From assembly GCF_047495875.1 (NCBI RefSeq), contig NC_092461.1:49295101-49359100 (forward strand): a stretch of DNA of 64,000 nt, in the 5' to 3' direction. The DNA comes from Pithys albifrons albifrons (taxonomy: Eukaryota; Chordata; Aves; Passeriformes; Thamnophilidae). Both the position numbers and the translations under genes were made by a program. Each line of letters opens with the position of its first letter. The first letter of the stretch is position 1. The notes below the pieces were generated by a model that worked only from the letters and a program-made list of their open reading frames with translations, ran no database searches and was not told the DNA's origin. Below are positions 35,501 through 46,130 of this stretch, piece by piece.

Positions 35501-38500
35501 GGAAAGGGGGAATAAAAAGAGGGAGGGAAAGCACAGGAAAAAAATAAGAGAAAAGTAAAAACATTTGAAATTTGTTAAATGTGATTAACACTGCAAAGAG
35601 TTTTTGAAAAACTGGAAAAGTTCCTTTTTAATATAGGTGGGACTAAAATACATATGACTGAATTCCTGTTACTGATTTCTGTTTCTTTCTCCTTATTGGA
35701 GAAAGATTTCTTTGAGAGCAAAAGGGTATTTCTATCTTCTTTCTTTGTTTTTCTGCACTTGCTATCACTGTGTGCATGGTTGGTTTTCACAATGCTGTCA
35801 GTCACTTGGGCTCTCATCCAGCAAATACTTAAGCACACATGTAACATCCCAGCCAGCATAAGGTTATCCATGTGCGTAGATGATATTGGGTCAGGATCTT
35901 AGTATCTCTGCAGTTCAGATATGACTTCCACACAGTAAGGAGGAGACACAGACAGTTAGAAAATGTTATTGTGAGACTACAGAGATCCTGGCAAGAGGGC
36001 TGGGGGGGTAATTCATTACCTGAAGCATTTCAGTCTGGATGAAAAATTGGTAAATCAATTGTTCTCCAGAAAGTGCTGCTTTTGGTCATTGGAAGCAATC
36101 AACAAATTCAGCCCAAATGAGCTAGGTTAAGTTAAACCATAAAAATATCAGAATTTGAGAGGAGAGGGAGGGTCTGGGCTTCTTAGCCAAACAGGCCCCA
36201 AGGATGAGGGAGGGTGATCACCAACAAGGCAAGCAATAGTGATTCCTCCTGCCCACACAGGTCTTTGTTGAAGTCCCACTACAGATGAAGAACTTTTTTT
36301 CGCAAATATGCTTGGCTTGTTTTAATGCTCTAAAAGCTTTCTTTGTTCCAAAGTGCATTTTTTCCCTCCATGTTACCAAGTAATCAATTCTTGTTTGATC
36401 CAAGTTACTTTCCCCCGTGTTCTTTCAGTTTGGCCACCAGATAAATGCATCCAGCTCAAGTGCATCAACTAACGGAAAGACATCCATATGCAGCAGCAAA
36501 ATCAGTCTTCTGGCTGGTCCCTTAGGAGGCACTGATTGTGGTCACTAGATTATGGGACTTTTTTTTTCCAGCTAAGAATATTTTGGTTTTTATCTAGTCT
36601 CTTCAGTTTCTGAGCTTCTCTCCTGATATTTCTGTGCCACTGAGGTGGGATTCCTGCAAAGTTGATTCCAATCCCACACACTTGCTACTGCTTAGAGGCT
36701 AAATGTCATGGTGGCCAACCTCAACTTCTCTCACTCTCCTGGCTGTGGTTTGGGGGACAGCACAGACTTGAGGTCCTTCATAACAGTGAGAAAGGGGTAA
36801 GATCACCCTCTTGGGGGAGAGGCTCTTGCTGCAGGCTCCAGTTGTGTTGTGACCTGGTCTCTGGGCCAGGGAATGAGTCTTGACAGAGTAGATGTAGTCC
36901 TGGAAGATGTGCAAGGTGACAGAAAGTGAGTTTCATCTTACTTATGGTTTTTACATCTAACCAAGTTAGAAGGTGAGCGCATTGCAAACGAAAACCAGGA
37001 GAATGAATAGAGAAAGGAGAAGATGTGGAGACATTGGCATAGGGTACAAGGTGCAGGAGGAATGCACAAGCCCCATAAGTGATCAGCTCCTGTGAGATAC
37101 CAAGTGCAAGCTAAAGTTTTAAAATATCATGTGAGAAGGTATTGCATATCTTAGCAGGAACAAAAACAATGCAATGCTGCCTAAGGATAGATGATGACAT
37201 TATTTAGACTCAAATGTCATTTGCTGCAGACCAAGTGATCCTTCTACAAAATATATCACAAAAAGGCAATTCACACTGCAAGAGCTCTTCCCCACCCCTC
37301 AGCAACCCACATCAAAGGTCTTTGTTTGGGAACAGGTCCTTCCTACTGATGCTTATACCCTCCCAGAGCTTCAGTCTGGTATCTCTTCTCACTGCTAGGA
37401 AGGATGCAGGGGGAATCCCCAAAGCCACTGGTGCTGTATGGGAAACAAAAATTACTGCTTTGGAAAGTGGAATCATTCACTCACCCTGGGAACAGGAATC
37501 AGTGGCCATGACAGTAAAGAGCCATGACAGATATATGGAGAGCATAGGATCTTCTTACAGTGCTACAGTGCTACATTCCTGGGAAATCATCTTCCACCTG
37601 ATTTAACTCAAACAATAACCCTTTCACTGAGCCACCGTCAGTGCATGGGGTGGGCTAAACCACCTTCTTGTCTTGTTTTTGTTTCAAACCCCCTGTGCTT
37701 GTAGTGCCATGCCAGCTGTATCAAAACTAAAATGTCTTTTCCTGTGGGGTTTTTTCCATGTTGTTTTTCTACAAGAACAAAAGTCAACATGACAACTTTG
37801 CTGAGCCCTGTTTCTGTCTCTTGTTTATCTATGCAACTGATGCCAATAGAAACATTAGCCACTCTCTAAAACAGCAAGCTGCAGAGGCCAGTAAAACACA
37901 TGTGGTTTGTTCTTTACATGTATATTTATTACATTAAAATCATGCCTACTTGCCTTTTTTCTTCCTTCTATTTTTAAAAACAGTAAAAAGTCATGGATAT
38001 TTGAGGGAAGATTTCAACATGAAACATTTTCAAAGTGTTGTTTTGATAAGAGGAAAGCCAAGAGTAGATTCTCAGCTGCTTGCATGGATGTGGCTTCTTC
38101 CTGAGAGTGAGGACTGACACCAGAGAAGATCTAGTCCTGTGGGTTCAAAGATCAACCCATATAGAGTTTCTGCTCTCTGTGTGTCTTCCATTTTATGGGC
38201 AAACAAATGTTATCTATTGTTAGCTCCGTAGAGCCAAAAGAAGTGCAGGAGAAAAAGCTGGATTGTGTCCTACCTTGCAGTACTGTATTTGTGTGTAAGT
38301 TATAACATAGGTTCTGATACATGTGTGTTATAGGTTTAGGTATTAGAGATATCTATGTGTATATTATGATACATGTAACATACTATGCTGCAGTCAGTGA
38401 AGTTCTGGCAGTCCCTCCTCTAAGGAAGAGGGAGCCAACCCACGTTCCCTAGTAGTGCCCTCCATGGACCCAAGACTCGGAGAAGTGGGAGGGATGGAGG

Positions 38501-38632
38501 TGGTCCCAAATCAGGTCAGAAATCTTTCCCCATGAGGCATCATGTTCTTGTAGTGGAAGGAGGGAGTGCCTTTGTATCATGGTCCCAGATGGATGCAATG
38601 CATTTGTTTCTCAGCAAGCTTCAGCTTTTAAA
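29511..38632. other. Long non-coding stretch, nothing firm recognised
   Basis: Over about 9 kb I see no gene and no sizeable repeat. One short piece near 30088-30118 (TGTACTGGGTCTGCCTGGGA followed by TGGAATTAAC) resembles the start of another avian ERV LTR and is listed separately. Open frames reach about 130 codons on either strand (for example 37214-37606, +, and 31029-30652, -) without domains. Small local oddities include poly-T/poly-G runs at about 33990-34004. Confidence 0.35.
30088..30118 (+). mobile_element. Possible shard of an avian ERV LTR
   Basis: The 31 bases TTGTACTGGGTCTGCCTGGG then ATGGAATTAAC resemble a stretch I know from abundant bird LTRs (typically 'ctgggtttggctgggatggagttaat'). 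The similarity ends after about 30 bases on both sides, so this may be a remnant or coincidence. Confidence 0.35.
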
Positions 38633-39345
38633 TCATAGAATGTTAAGGGTTGGAAGGGACCCCAAAGAACATCTAGTCTCAACCACCCCTGCCATGGGCA
38701 GGGACACCTCTCACTAGATCAGGTTGCTCAAGGCCCTATGCAACCTGGACTTGAACATCACCAGGTTTGTAACATCCACAATCTCCCTGAACAACCTGTT
38801 CCAGTGTCTCACCACGCTCACAGTAAAGAATTTCTTCCTAATATCCAGGCTAAATTTCCCCTCTTTCAGTTTGCACCCATTACCCCTTGTCCTGTCACTA
38901 CTGTTCCTGATGAGGAGTCCCTCTCTGACTTCTCTGTGGGCTCCCTTCAGATACTGGAAGGTTGCTATGAGTTCTCCACGCAACCTTCTCTTCTCCAGAC
39001 TGAGCAGCCCCAACTTTCTCAGCCTGTCTTTCTAGGAGAGATGCTTCAGTCTTCTTATTAAGTTCTTGGCCCACCTCTGGACTTAATCCAGCATTTTCAT
39101 GTCCTTCTTATGTTGGGGACCCTAAAACTGCATACAGTACTCCAGATAGGGTCCTACAAGAGCAGAGGGAGAGAATCACCTCCCTCAACTTGCTGTTCAA
39201 GCTGCTTTTGATGCACCTCAGGACATGATTGACACTTTCTGGGCTGTGAGTTCATAGTTAATGTTGAGTTTTTTATCAAGGACTCCCAGGACTCCACATA
39301 AAGTATCTTTGCATTTTTCAAGACAGTGCCCATGTTTCATAGTTT
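38633..39345 (-). mobile_element. CR1 LINE 3'-end fragment of about 0.7 kb
   Basis: The + strand starts TCATAGAATGTTAAGGGTTG and continues through CACCCCTGCCATGGGCAG, CTCACAGTAAAGAATTTCTT, CTTCTCCAGACTGAGCAGCC, GGGTCCTACAAGAGCAGAGG and CTTTTGATGCACCTCAGGAC. This is the reverse complement of the 3' UTR and end of ORF2 of avian CR1. The sense strand is the - strand, 5'-truncated at about 39345, where similarity fades. Open frames across it on both strands are by-products. It is the first of three CR1 copies within 3.5 kb. Confidence 0.95.
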
Positions 39346-39984
39346 TGAGCTCACTTGGTTGATTGCAACTACAGAGGAAATTGTTTTGATTCTGGGGGCT
39401 TTACTGTAGAAAAATTAAGCTCATTCGGGGAATATAAGTTTTTCTGCCACTTCTAGCAAGATACTTTGGCTTTCTGAGGGACAGATGCCATTGCTTTCAT
39501 TTCTCCATCTGTCTGCATGGTGTAAGGTTTCCTTTGATCCTAGTCCTGGAAAGCTTCGAGAGTTACAGCAAGTGCTGGGAAGAAGTAGGCATTTCAGTGA
39601 GAAACACAGAAAATCTCCCTGTGGAGGAGCCATCCCCAACCTTCATCACTGGGGAAGTGCAGGAAACCTCTGCCAAGCTGTGAGAATGGGGACCATCCAA
39701 ATTTACACTGCCATTATTGTATGTTCTTCAGAGCACTGGCCATTTTTTTTCACTTAACATCTTTCAACTGGCTGAAAATTACAACCATCTCAGTATATAA
39801 TTAGTATGCCCCTAGAAACACCATGCATGGTTTAAAAATTCCTTCCAGTTCTCGTGCTGCAGCAGAAATATCCTGTAAGGGTGAGTGAAAGGATTACTTT
39901 TATACCAGAGGATGAACATGCTCTGCACACCCATGTCTGTAAGTGTGGAGACCAGACTTACATGGAGTAAAGCAGGTCCCCAAG
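39346..39984. other. Unique spacer between two CR1 copies
   Basis: No repeat or exon was recognised in this 0.6-kb interval. Confidence 0.4.
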
Positions 39985-40377
39985 GGGCTGTGAGAACTGA
40001 GGTTGTTCAGCCTGGATAAGAGAAGGCTCCAGGGAGACCTTAGAGCAACCTTCCAGTACCTTATGGGGGCTACAAGAAAGATGGAGAGGGATTTTTTACA
40101 AGAGCATGTAGTGACTGGACAAGGGGTAAAGGCTTTAAATTGAAGGAGGTCAGGTTTAGATTAGCTATTAGGAAAAAATTCTTTACTGTGAGGGTAGAGA
40201 GGCACTGAAAAAGTTTGCCCAGAGAAGCTGTGGATGCACTGTCCCTGAAACTGTTCAAGGCTAGGCTGGATGGGGCTTTGATCTACCTGGTCTAGTGGAA
40301 GGTGTTCCTGCTTATGGCAAGGGGATTGGATGATCTTTAAGGTCCCTTCCAACCTGAACCACTCTATGATTCTATGA
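39985..40377 (+). mobile_element. CR1 LINE 3'-end fragment, + strand, intact 3' terminus
   Basis: The sense strand is the + strand here. It starts GAGGTTGTTCAGCCTGGATA and passes CTTCCAGTACCTTATGGGGG, GGAAAAAATTCTTTACTGTG, CTGGTCTAGTGGAAGGTGTT and GGTCCCTTCCAACCTGAACC. It ends in ACTCTATGATTCTATGA, the CR1 octamer tail. It is 5'-truncated, as most CR1 insertions are. Its orientation is opposite to the copies on either side. Confidence 0.95.
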
Positions 40378-41087
40378 CCCTGCCTGGCCATCTCTGCCAG
40401 CCCTTTAGGGCATCAGCAAAATGGCTATTGAAATGTTTTGTGACCATTAAAATGCACATGTTGTACTGTCCACTTTCATGAAAAGGCTTCTATAAGAATC
40501 AAAAACATTAAAATCTCTCCCAGGTGCACACATTTTTATCAGACCAACAGAAGGAATGTGCTATGTAGTGTTGAGGGATACCTTTTTAAACTTCAAACCC
40601 AAACTTTATGTACTATTGTACAAACCTTGCCATTAAGTGAAAAACTACATCTGTATGTTATGATACAATTTTATTAGTGGGTGTTGACATGAAGTTTAAG
40701 CCTTCTTTATTGGAATAATATGTGGGATTATGTGCAACACATGTAGTAATCAGTGGGGTTTTTAAAATTCATTGCATTATTCTTGTTCTGTTAAACAGCC
40801 ACAGGTTTCCCAGCTAATTGTGAGTATTTTCTTTTTGAGGCATGAATTTTAGACAGTGGGGGCTGCCTTATTCTATTGTAATAACTCTTTGAGCCCTCAT
40901 CACTGCTTTGCACTGGGACCCAGGAAGCAGCTCAGGATTTCAGAGGTCTTTGCCCTCTAATACCAACTGCCCTGGAAAGCCCCAGCACAGTGCCCATACT
41001 GGAGAGCTGGTTTATAAGCTGTGCTGGATTGAGATGCACTTCTCACTAAATGCTGCATAAACCATCACTGGCCGTTGTTGATCGCAG
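40378..41087. other. Unique spacer between two CR1 copies
   Basis: This is AT-rich single-copy sequence. No exon, tandem repeat or promoter-like cluster was seen. Confidence 0.4.
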
Positions 41088-42085
41088 TCACAGAATGGGT
41101 CAGGTTGGAAGGGAACACTGGAGGTCATCTAGTCCAACCTCCCTGCTCAAGCAGGGTACCACAGAGCACATTACTCGGGTTTGTGTCCAGAAGGCTTTTT
41201 AGTATCTCCAAAGAAGGAGACTACATAACCTCTCTGGGTAGCGTGTTCCAGTTCTCTGTCATTCTCACAGTAAAGAAGTTCTTCCTCATGTACAGGTGGA
41301 TTTCCTGTGCATCACTTTCTTCCCATTGCCTCTCATCCCACGGTCCAGCACCAAGAAGATCCTGGCTCCATCCTCCTGACACTCTCCCTTCAGACACTTA
41401 TATACAATGAGTATCTGCCCTTTCATACTCCCCTTCTCCAGGCTAAACAGGCCCAGCTCCTTCAGTCTTTTTTCTTAACTGAAGTGCTCCAGTCCCCTAA
41501 TCATTTCTGTATCCCTTCGCTTGAGCTGCTCCAGGACCTCCACATCTCTCTTGCACTGAGGAGCCCAGAACTGGACACAGCTTCAGATGCAGCCTCATTA
41601 GGGCTGCGTAGAGGAGCAGGATCACCCCAGGACACCCTTGGCCTTCTTGTCCACAAGGGTACTGCTAGCTCACAGACAGCTTGTTTTCCACTAAGACTCC
41701 CCGGTCCTTCTCCACAGACCTGCTTCCCAGCAGATCAGATCCCAATCCATGCTGGTGTGTGGGGTTATTCCTCCCCAGGTGCCGAACCCTGTACTTGTCT
41801 TCATTGAATTTCACAAGCTCTGCCCATCTCTCCAACCTGTCAAGGCCTTCCTAAATAGCAGCACAACACTCTGGGGTATCAGCCACTCCTTTCAGCTTTT
41901 TATCATCAACAAACTTGCTGACAAGGCATCTGTCCCTTTATCAAAGTCACTGATGAAGAATTAGACAATACTGGATACAATATTGACCCTTGGGGAACAC
42001 CATGAGCTACAGGAGTTCAGCCAGACCCTGTGCCACTGATCACAACCCTCTGAGCTCCGCTGTTCACACAGTTCTCAAACCATCA
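41088..42085 (-). mobile_element. CR1 LINE 3' part of about 1 kb
   Basis: The + strand starts TCACAGAATGGGTCAGGTTG (3' terminus) and passes CATCTAGTCCAACCTCCCTG, CTGGACACAGCTTCAGATGC, GCCTTCTTGTCCACAAGG, GAATTTCACAAGCTCTGCCC and ATCATCAACAAACTTGCTGA to GACCCTTGGGGAACACCATG, the reverse complement of the last kilobase of avian CR1. It ends near 42085, at nearly the same CR1 position where the 12565-14200 copy begins, so the two fragments cover adjacent parts of the element with about 100 bases in common. The subfamily differs from the 38.6-kb copy, as seen in the 3' end wording. Confidence 0.95.
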
Positions 42086-43136
42086 TCCAGACATGATGTT
42101 GAGCTAAATAACCTGAATGCCTGCTGCTCTCACAATCAGGAGAGAGATGCAGAGGAAGGCAATAGAACTCAGTGGTCCTCCCACTGCCCATCAGTCCCAT
42201 GTACCCTCCATTCTCCCACTGTTTTGCATATGGGGAAGCCTCCCCAGAACCCCTTTATGACCCATCTCAAATTATACTTTCATTTCTACTATTTTCTTTT
42301 CTGCTGTTGCAAGGGGGCCAAAGCCAATTTTGGCCAAGGATGCTCCAGTATTGGCATTAGCAGATCCCATTGCAACTTTACATCTGCTTGCACCTTTACC
42401 AGAGCAACATATTGAGGCTGGTTCCTGGTACTTCATGTCCTGGGAACAAGTCAGTAACCACCACTGACTCAGATGAGCACAGGAATATTTTCTTGTTACT
42501 GACACTTTTTTTTCCCCCCTGCTTCTTGTATGTGACTCTTTCCCTTCTCCAGCATCTTCTGTGTCCTGTCCTGGTGTTTGTATGTGTTGTGGGGCTCTGG
42601 TAAGGCCAAGTGCAGAGAGGGAAAAAAAGGAAATTTTAAGGAAGGAATGGATTTTAACTAGAGATAGAAGGAAATCAGAGGCACTGGCATTGTGTCTCTC
42701 CCTGCACGATAAAGCTGCAGAATTGAGTTGGAACCAGGTGGAAACAGACACTGCTTTGTCCCCTTTCCAGAATGTTTTGCTGGGAGGAGCTGGAGAAGCA
42801 TCATGGGCAGACTAGCAGAGGGACCAGGTACTGAGGCTCAGGGACATGAGGCCAAGCTGACCAGACAGCTCTGGGACCAGCCCATAGCCCTGCATGGCTG
42901 CTACCCCACATCACTTCAGCAAGGACCACTGCTGCCCACCCCAAATCTGGCCAGAGATGTTGGTGATCAAGAATGTGTCTCTGTGGCTATGAATAAAACT
43001 TCAGCTGTGTGTCATTTAGAAAGACCCTAATTTTAGCTAGCTCAGCACACCATTGAGCTGCATGTCACTGAGATGCCCCAGCATACTTGGAGGGCAGCAC
43101 TTGTGCTTTTTTCCTTGGGCAAACCAGGTGTATAAT
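42086..43136. other. Non-coding spacer before the CpG island
   Basis: No repeat or exon was recognised. Open frames on both strands (159 codons at 42751-42272, -) have no domain and overlap each other. Confidence 0.35.
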
Positions 43137-43359
43137 GGGTTCTCGTTTTCCGCTGGAGGTTGGGAATGCAAGAGGAAGAGAAAGAGAGAAGTGTTCTTAC
43201 GGGGACAGTGTTAAGAGAGCATCGGCGATGGGACCAGCCCCCGGCGCGACCAGCTCCAGCAAGCCCGTAGTGTTTGGGTTGTCCGGGCGCCCGTGATGGC
43301 TCCAATGTGCGCGCAGTATGACAGATGACCTATTGAAATAATTTCGGAGCAGTGCTGGG

Positions 43360-43373
43360 GTTGCCAGGACAAC
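43360..43373. promoter_or_regulatory. X-box-like site for RFX factors
   Basis: GTTGCCAGGACAAC matches the palindromic RFX consensus GTTGCCATGGCAAC at 12 of 14 positions, with both half sites GTTGCC and CAAC intact. It lies 43 bases upstream of the CRE. RFX proteins control ciliary and some neuronal and MHC genes. Confidence 0.6.
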
Positions 43374-43399
43374 CGGTGCTCCCTGGGCCTGCGCCTGGC

Positions 43400-43407
43400 C
43401 ATGTGAC
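43400..43407. promoter_or_regulatory. E/M-box CATGTGAC
   Basis: CATGTGAC (GTCACATG on the other strand) is the form bound by MITF/TFE and USF-type bHLH-zip factors. It lies between the X-box and the CRE. Six- to eight-base sites are weak evidence alone. The clustering inside a CpG island is what makes it notable. Confidence 0.4.
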
Positions 43408-43415
43408 GGCCGCCT

Positions 43416-43423
43416 TGACGTCA
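43416..43423. promoter_or_regulatory. Full palindromic CRE (TGACGTCA)
   Basis: This is a perfect cAMP response element, flanked as CTTGACGTCAGC. Its position in the CpG island about 80 bases before the CCG tract is typical of functional CREB/ATF sites, which are mostly promoter-proximal and need an unmethylated CpG. Confidence 0.75.
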
Positions 43424-43574
43424 GCTGGAGGCTGAGCCTGCGGTCCCGGCCGCGCAGTCAAAGCCTTGTGAGAACCCGGTGGATGCTGGAGTCATCCCGA
43501 CCGCCGCCGCCGCCGCCGCCGCTGCTGATTCTCAGAGCATGGACTATTAAAAACTTGCATTTCTGCACTGTGAG
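43424..43574 (+). ncRNA. Putative 5' non-coding first exon
   Basis: The interval from just after the CRE to the donor match (CTGTGAG then GTAACC, GT at 43575-43576) would make a first exon of up to 150 bases with the CCG tract near its 3' end. The ATGs in it open only tiny frames (for example ATGGACTATTAA at 43540-43551), so the start codon of any protein would be in a later exon. The start site is not visible from sequence, and the exon is inferred from promoter elements and one donor. Confidence 0.4.
43501..43521 (+). repeat. (CCG)7 trinucleotide repeat
   Basis: Seven uninterrupted CCG units are followed by CTGCTG, in the putative 5' UTR. GC-rich trinucleotide arrays at this location are common in vertebrate CpG-island genes and can vary in length. 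On the - strand it would read as an Arg or Gly tract within a frame with no other coding sign. Confidence 0.95.
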
Positions 43575-44092
43575 GTAACCATTTGCTTTTCATTCTCATC
43601 AGGTTTGGATTTTTTTTCCCCCTTAAAAAAATTAGAATAGAAAGCAGCTTATCGTGACTGGTATTTTTTTCACTTGTTTGTTTTGGCTGGAAGTTTGCCT
43701 TGATGAACAAACCCAGCACTATCAGATAAACGCAAAGCAGCTTCCAGTTAATAATTCTGAGAGCAGACACCAAAACGGAGTTAAATTTAGATTAATGATC
43801 CATGAAAGGAGAATAAAATTATATTGTTCTCATTTGACACTTTAGGAATATAAATGAACACAAGTAATCCTAGGCTAATGCATTTGGGAGTTAAAAGAAA
43901 TGATGTTTAGGTATTGTGTTGATTTCGGCATCCCGACAGCTTTTTTATACCTGTATGGGAACTTGTTTTTTAATGCTGCCCAATGCAGGAGGTTTTGTAT
44001 CCAGTGTATTCAGTGAGGGGGAAGCCCGCAGTCAACACAGCCAGGAATTGCTTAAAATCCAACTCTCAAAGTTCGAGCATTTAAATCATCTT
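43575..44092. other. Putative start of intron 1
   Basis: AT-rich sequence follows the CpG island. A 66-bp open stretch from 43968 looks like chance. No repeat family was recognised. Confidence 0.35.
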
Positions 44093-44280
44093 TGTTCACA
44101 CGGAGTCGCTGAACCCCGCGCGCTCCCCGGGCTTTCTGCCTCCCTCCCGGGGCACGCGGCACTCTTGACTGTGTAGTGTTTACAGAGGAAGGATCAAGAG
44201 CTTCCTGAAAAATTATCTGAAATATGCCAAGAGAGCAGCATTGCTGTGACACAGCTTTTACCCTTTTTCTCACACGCACA
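44093..44280 (+). repeat. Local duplicate, copy A (CpG-rich)
   Basis: This segment of about 185 bases recurs in the same orientation at 45949-46130. Copy A begins TGTTCACACGGAGTCGCTGA and ends CCCTTTTTCTCACACG. It keeps about nine CpGs in its first half where copy B has two, and most of the differences there are C-to-T or G-to-A, the mark of methyl-CpG decay in B. In the second half a short frame is preserved in both copies: RIKSFLKNYLK, then AKR, then ALL and a stop (TGA in A at 44247-44249, TAA in B). In A an acceptor-like TTTACAG (ending 44185) directly precedes this frame. Function is unknown. It could be a terminal mini-exon, a regulatory element, or a copy of an unrecognised repeat. Confidence 0.85.
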
Positions 44281-45948
44281 GACAGAGCTTTTCTTTTTCC
44301 CCCTTTTTTTTTATTGTGCATTGAGACCAGTTAGAATAGCTAAAAACAGAACTGCAGTGTGAGCAGCATGATTTTTCAATCATCACAGTGATTGAAAAAT
44401 GAAATGCTATTTGGGTCTTTTTGTAAAAACAGGAGGGAGTTTGAGTCTGTTTCTGTATTGCACTTACTCAGAGGTGGCTATTGTGGGGAAGGAGATCCCA
44501 GAGCTCCTTTAGTGCCACAGGCTGTTTGTTTGTGTGGGAACATATAGATTCATTTTAAGAACAGATTACAGCTGAAGCATCGTGTGCGTTGTTTCCTGGA
44601 AAAGTATGTTACATCGTTCTTATCTTCTCTAATTATATACTCCTTTTCCCTTCCTCTCAAAGTTCAAAGGGTTTATTGATAATGGTAATGATTCTTGTTA
44701 AAACAGCTGCCTGTCTGAAATGATCATGGAGCTACAAAACAATTTAAAACACAGAGCAGTAAAAGTTTAAAAAAAATTCTATTAAAATTATCCTAATGTT
44801 ATCCAATGAAGCATAAGTAATTGTTTCAGAAAGGCAGCCAAGACAGACATTAAAACTGAAGGCACTTCGCTAAGGAAAATTATGGCTTAATGCTCTGGAT
44901 TTCACTGCATTTGACATTCTTAGCAGAGCAACAAGGGTAAATGGATCTGAAATCTTTAAACCATTTCACTTGGCATTATCTCATCAGTTCTCGTGCCTAA
45001 AACATCAGTGTTTGGGGGGGCTGAGATATTACAATTTTTCTGTATTAAATTCTTCACCTGATGCTGCTGCATCAGTGCATGAGAAATCTTGACTGACTCC
45101 TCATGGGTGACTCTAACTAAGGTTTACATGAGCCTTGCAGTCTCTGTGAGGAGGTGCTATAGCACCCTATGTGCAGCTTTCCCACAGACAAGTGGGGCTC
45201 TCGGTGTCCTTGCCCAGGTGACCCACTTGGGCTAAGCTGGGCATGGCTGCCCCGCAGCCAATGAAGGGAGCTGTGTTTCATCCGATGTCAGTCCATCCCA
45301 CTCCACCTATATGTGAATTCCCCCAGACTCTGGTTGGCAGGGTAGGAGGAAAGGGCAGGGAGAGGTGGTCCATGCTACCCATCACCCTCTGAGGTCTGCT
45401 TGCTCACCAGCTTATACTGGTGGGGCAAGTCCAGCAAGGGACTGAGGCATGGAGCATGGGGACAGATTTGAGCTGAGTGGCACCTGCCATTCAAGAAAAG
45501 TCATTCACACTCACATTTGAAGAGTCTGAATCCATGTATAGCTGCAGTCATCTGCCAGGTTTGACTTGAGTCATCAGTGTGGCAATGATGCTCTGTCTAC
45601 TGGGGCTTATCCTCTTTCATTTAGAGTTGAATACAGTGTCCTGTAGCATTTGATGCCTTGAAAACACCTACAAGAGGAAAAATAATTTATTCAACTTTTG
45701 CTCAAGAGGTATTCATTAGAAATATTTTTAAAATAGGGTCCTCATCTCTGATAGAATGAACTTAATCCTGCTTTAGTGGTATTGAGCAAGTCTTCAAAAG
45801 ATTCTTCTTTGACCTGACAGAGGAGGAAGATACACTGCTCCATGTTTTATTGGAAGGGTCACAGACATGTTGTGGCAAGAGATCTGAGAGACAATATTAG
45901 AGGGGAAGCTGGTGGGTGCCACTGAGGTTGCACAGGGGTGCGTCCTGC
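44281..45948. other. Sequence between the two duplicates
   Basis: This stretch contains the hairpin at 44366-44407 and an AT-rich, CpG-poor part at about 44640-45060 that looks like conserved non-coding sequence but cannot be tested here. No exon or transposon was recognised. Confidence 0.35.
44366..44407. repeat. Inverted repeat (12-bp perfect arms plus 4 bp)
   Basis: ATTTTTCAATCA (44371-44382) and TGATTGAAAAAT (44389-44400) are exact reverse complements around a 6-base loop. Outside a small asymmetric gap, GCAT (44366-44369) and ATGC (44404-44407) extend the pairing. The whole is too short for a microRNA precursor. It lies about 0.8 kb downstream of the CpG island and between the two duplicates. 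Confidence 0.9.
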
Positions 45949-46130
45949 TGTGCACATGGAGTCCTTGCACCCCGGGCACTCCCCGGGATTTCTGCCCCTC
46001 TCCTGGGTCATATGGCACTCTTGACTGTATAGTGCTTACTGAAGGAAGGATCAAGAGCTTCCTGAAAAATTACCTGAAGTGTGCCAAGAGAGGAGCATTG
46101 CTGTAACACAGGCGTTTACCCTTTTTCTCG
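45949..46130 (+). repeat. Local duplicate, copy B (CpG-decayed)
   Basis: This partner of the segment at 44093-44280 starts TGTGCACATGGAGTCCTTGC and ends CCCTTTTTCTCGAA, about 1.86 kb downstream in the same orientation. Over the second half, 63 aligned bases in the RIKSFLKNYLK frame differ at five positions: two silent third bases, one stop-to-stop change and two replacements. The GC-rich first half differs at 14 of 75 bases. A one-base insertion (CTTACTGAAGG for TTTACAGAGG) removes the acceptor-like AG of copy A and joins the frame to an upstream one, giving a 64-codon open frame (45912-46106). No protein family is recognised. Confidence 0.85.

Larger units (their letters stand above)
43137..43574 (+). 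promoter_or_regulatory. CpG-island promoter, the only one in the window
   Basis: CpG dinucleotides, rare elsewhere in these 64 kb, are dense here (for example CCCCGGCGCGACC, GTCCGGGCGCCCG, GTCCCGGCCGCGC). There is no TATA box. In + strand order the region holds an X-box-like palindrome (43360-43373), an E/M-box (43400-43407), a full CRE (43416-43423), a (CCG)7 tract (43501-43521) and a splice-donor match at 43575. CRE sites usually lie within about 200 bases upstream of a start, so initiation around 43430-43480 and a non-coding first exon ending at 43574 would fit. The RFX plus CRE pair would suggest cAMP-responsive control, as in neural, endocrine or MHC class II-type promoters, but this is inference. 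The gene is not identified. Divergent transcription is possible. Confidence 0.7.

Noticed and set aside
38724..39061. Overlapping frames of 99-107 codons on both strands
   Set aside because: They lie wholly in a CR1 3'-end fragment.
43492..43773. - strand frame ending in an Arg tract
   Set aside because: The Arg run is the (CCG)7 tract read in reverse. The rest is AT-rich intron-like sequence.
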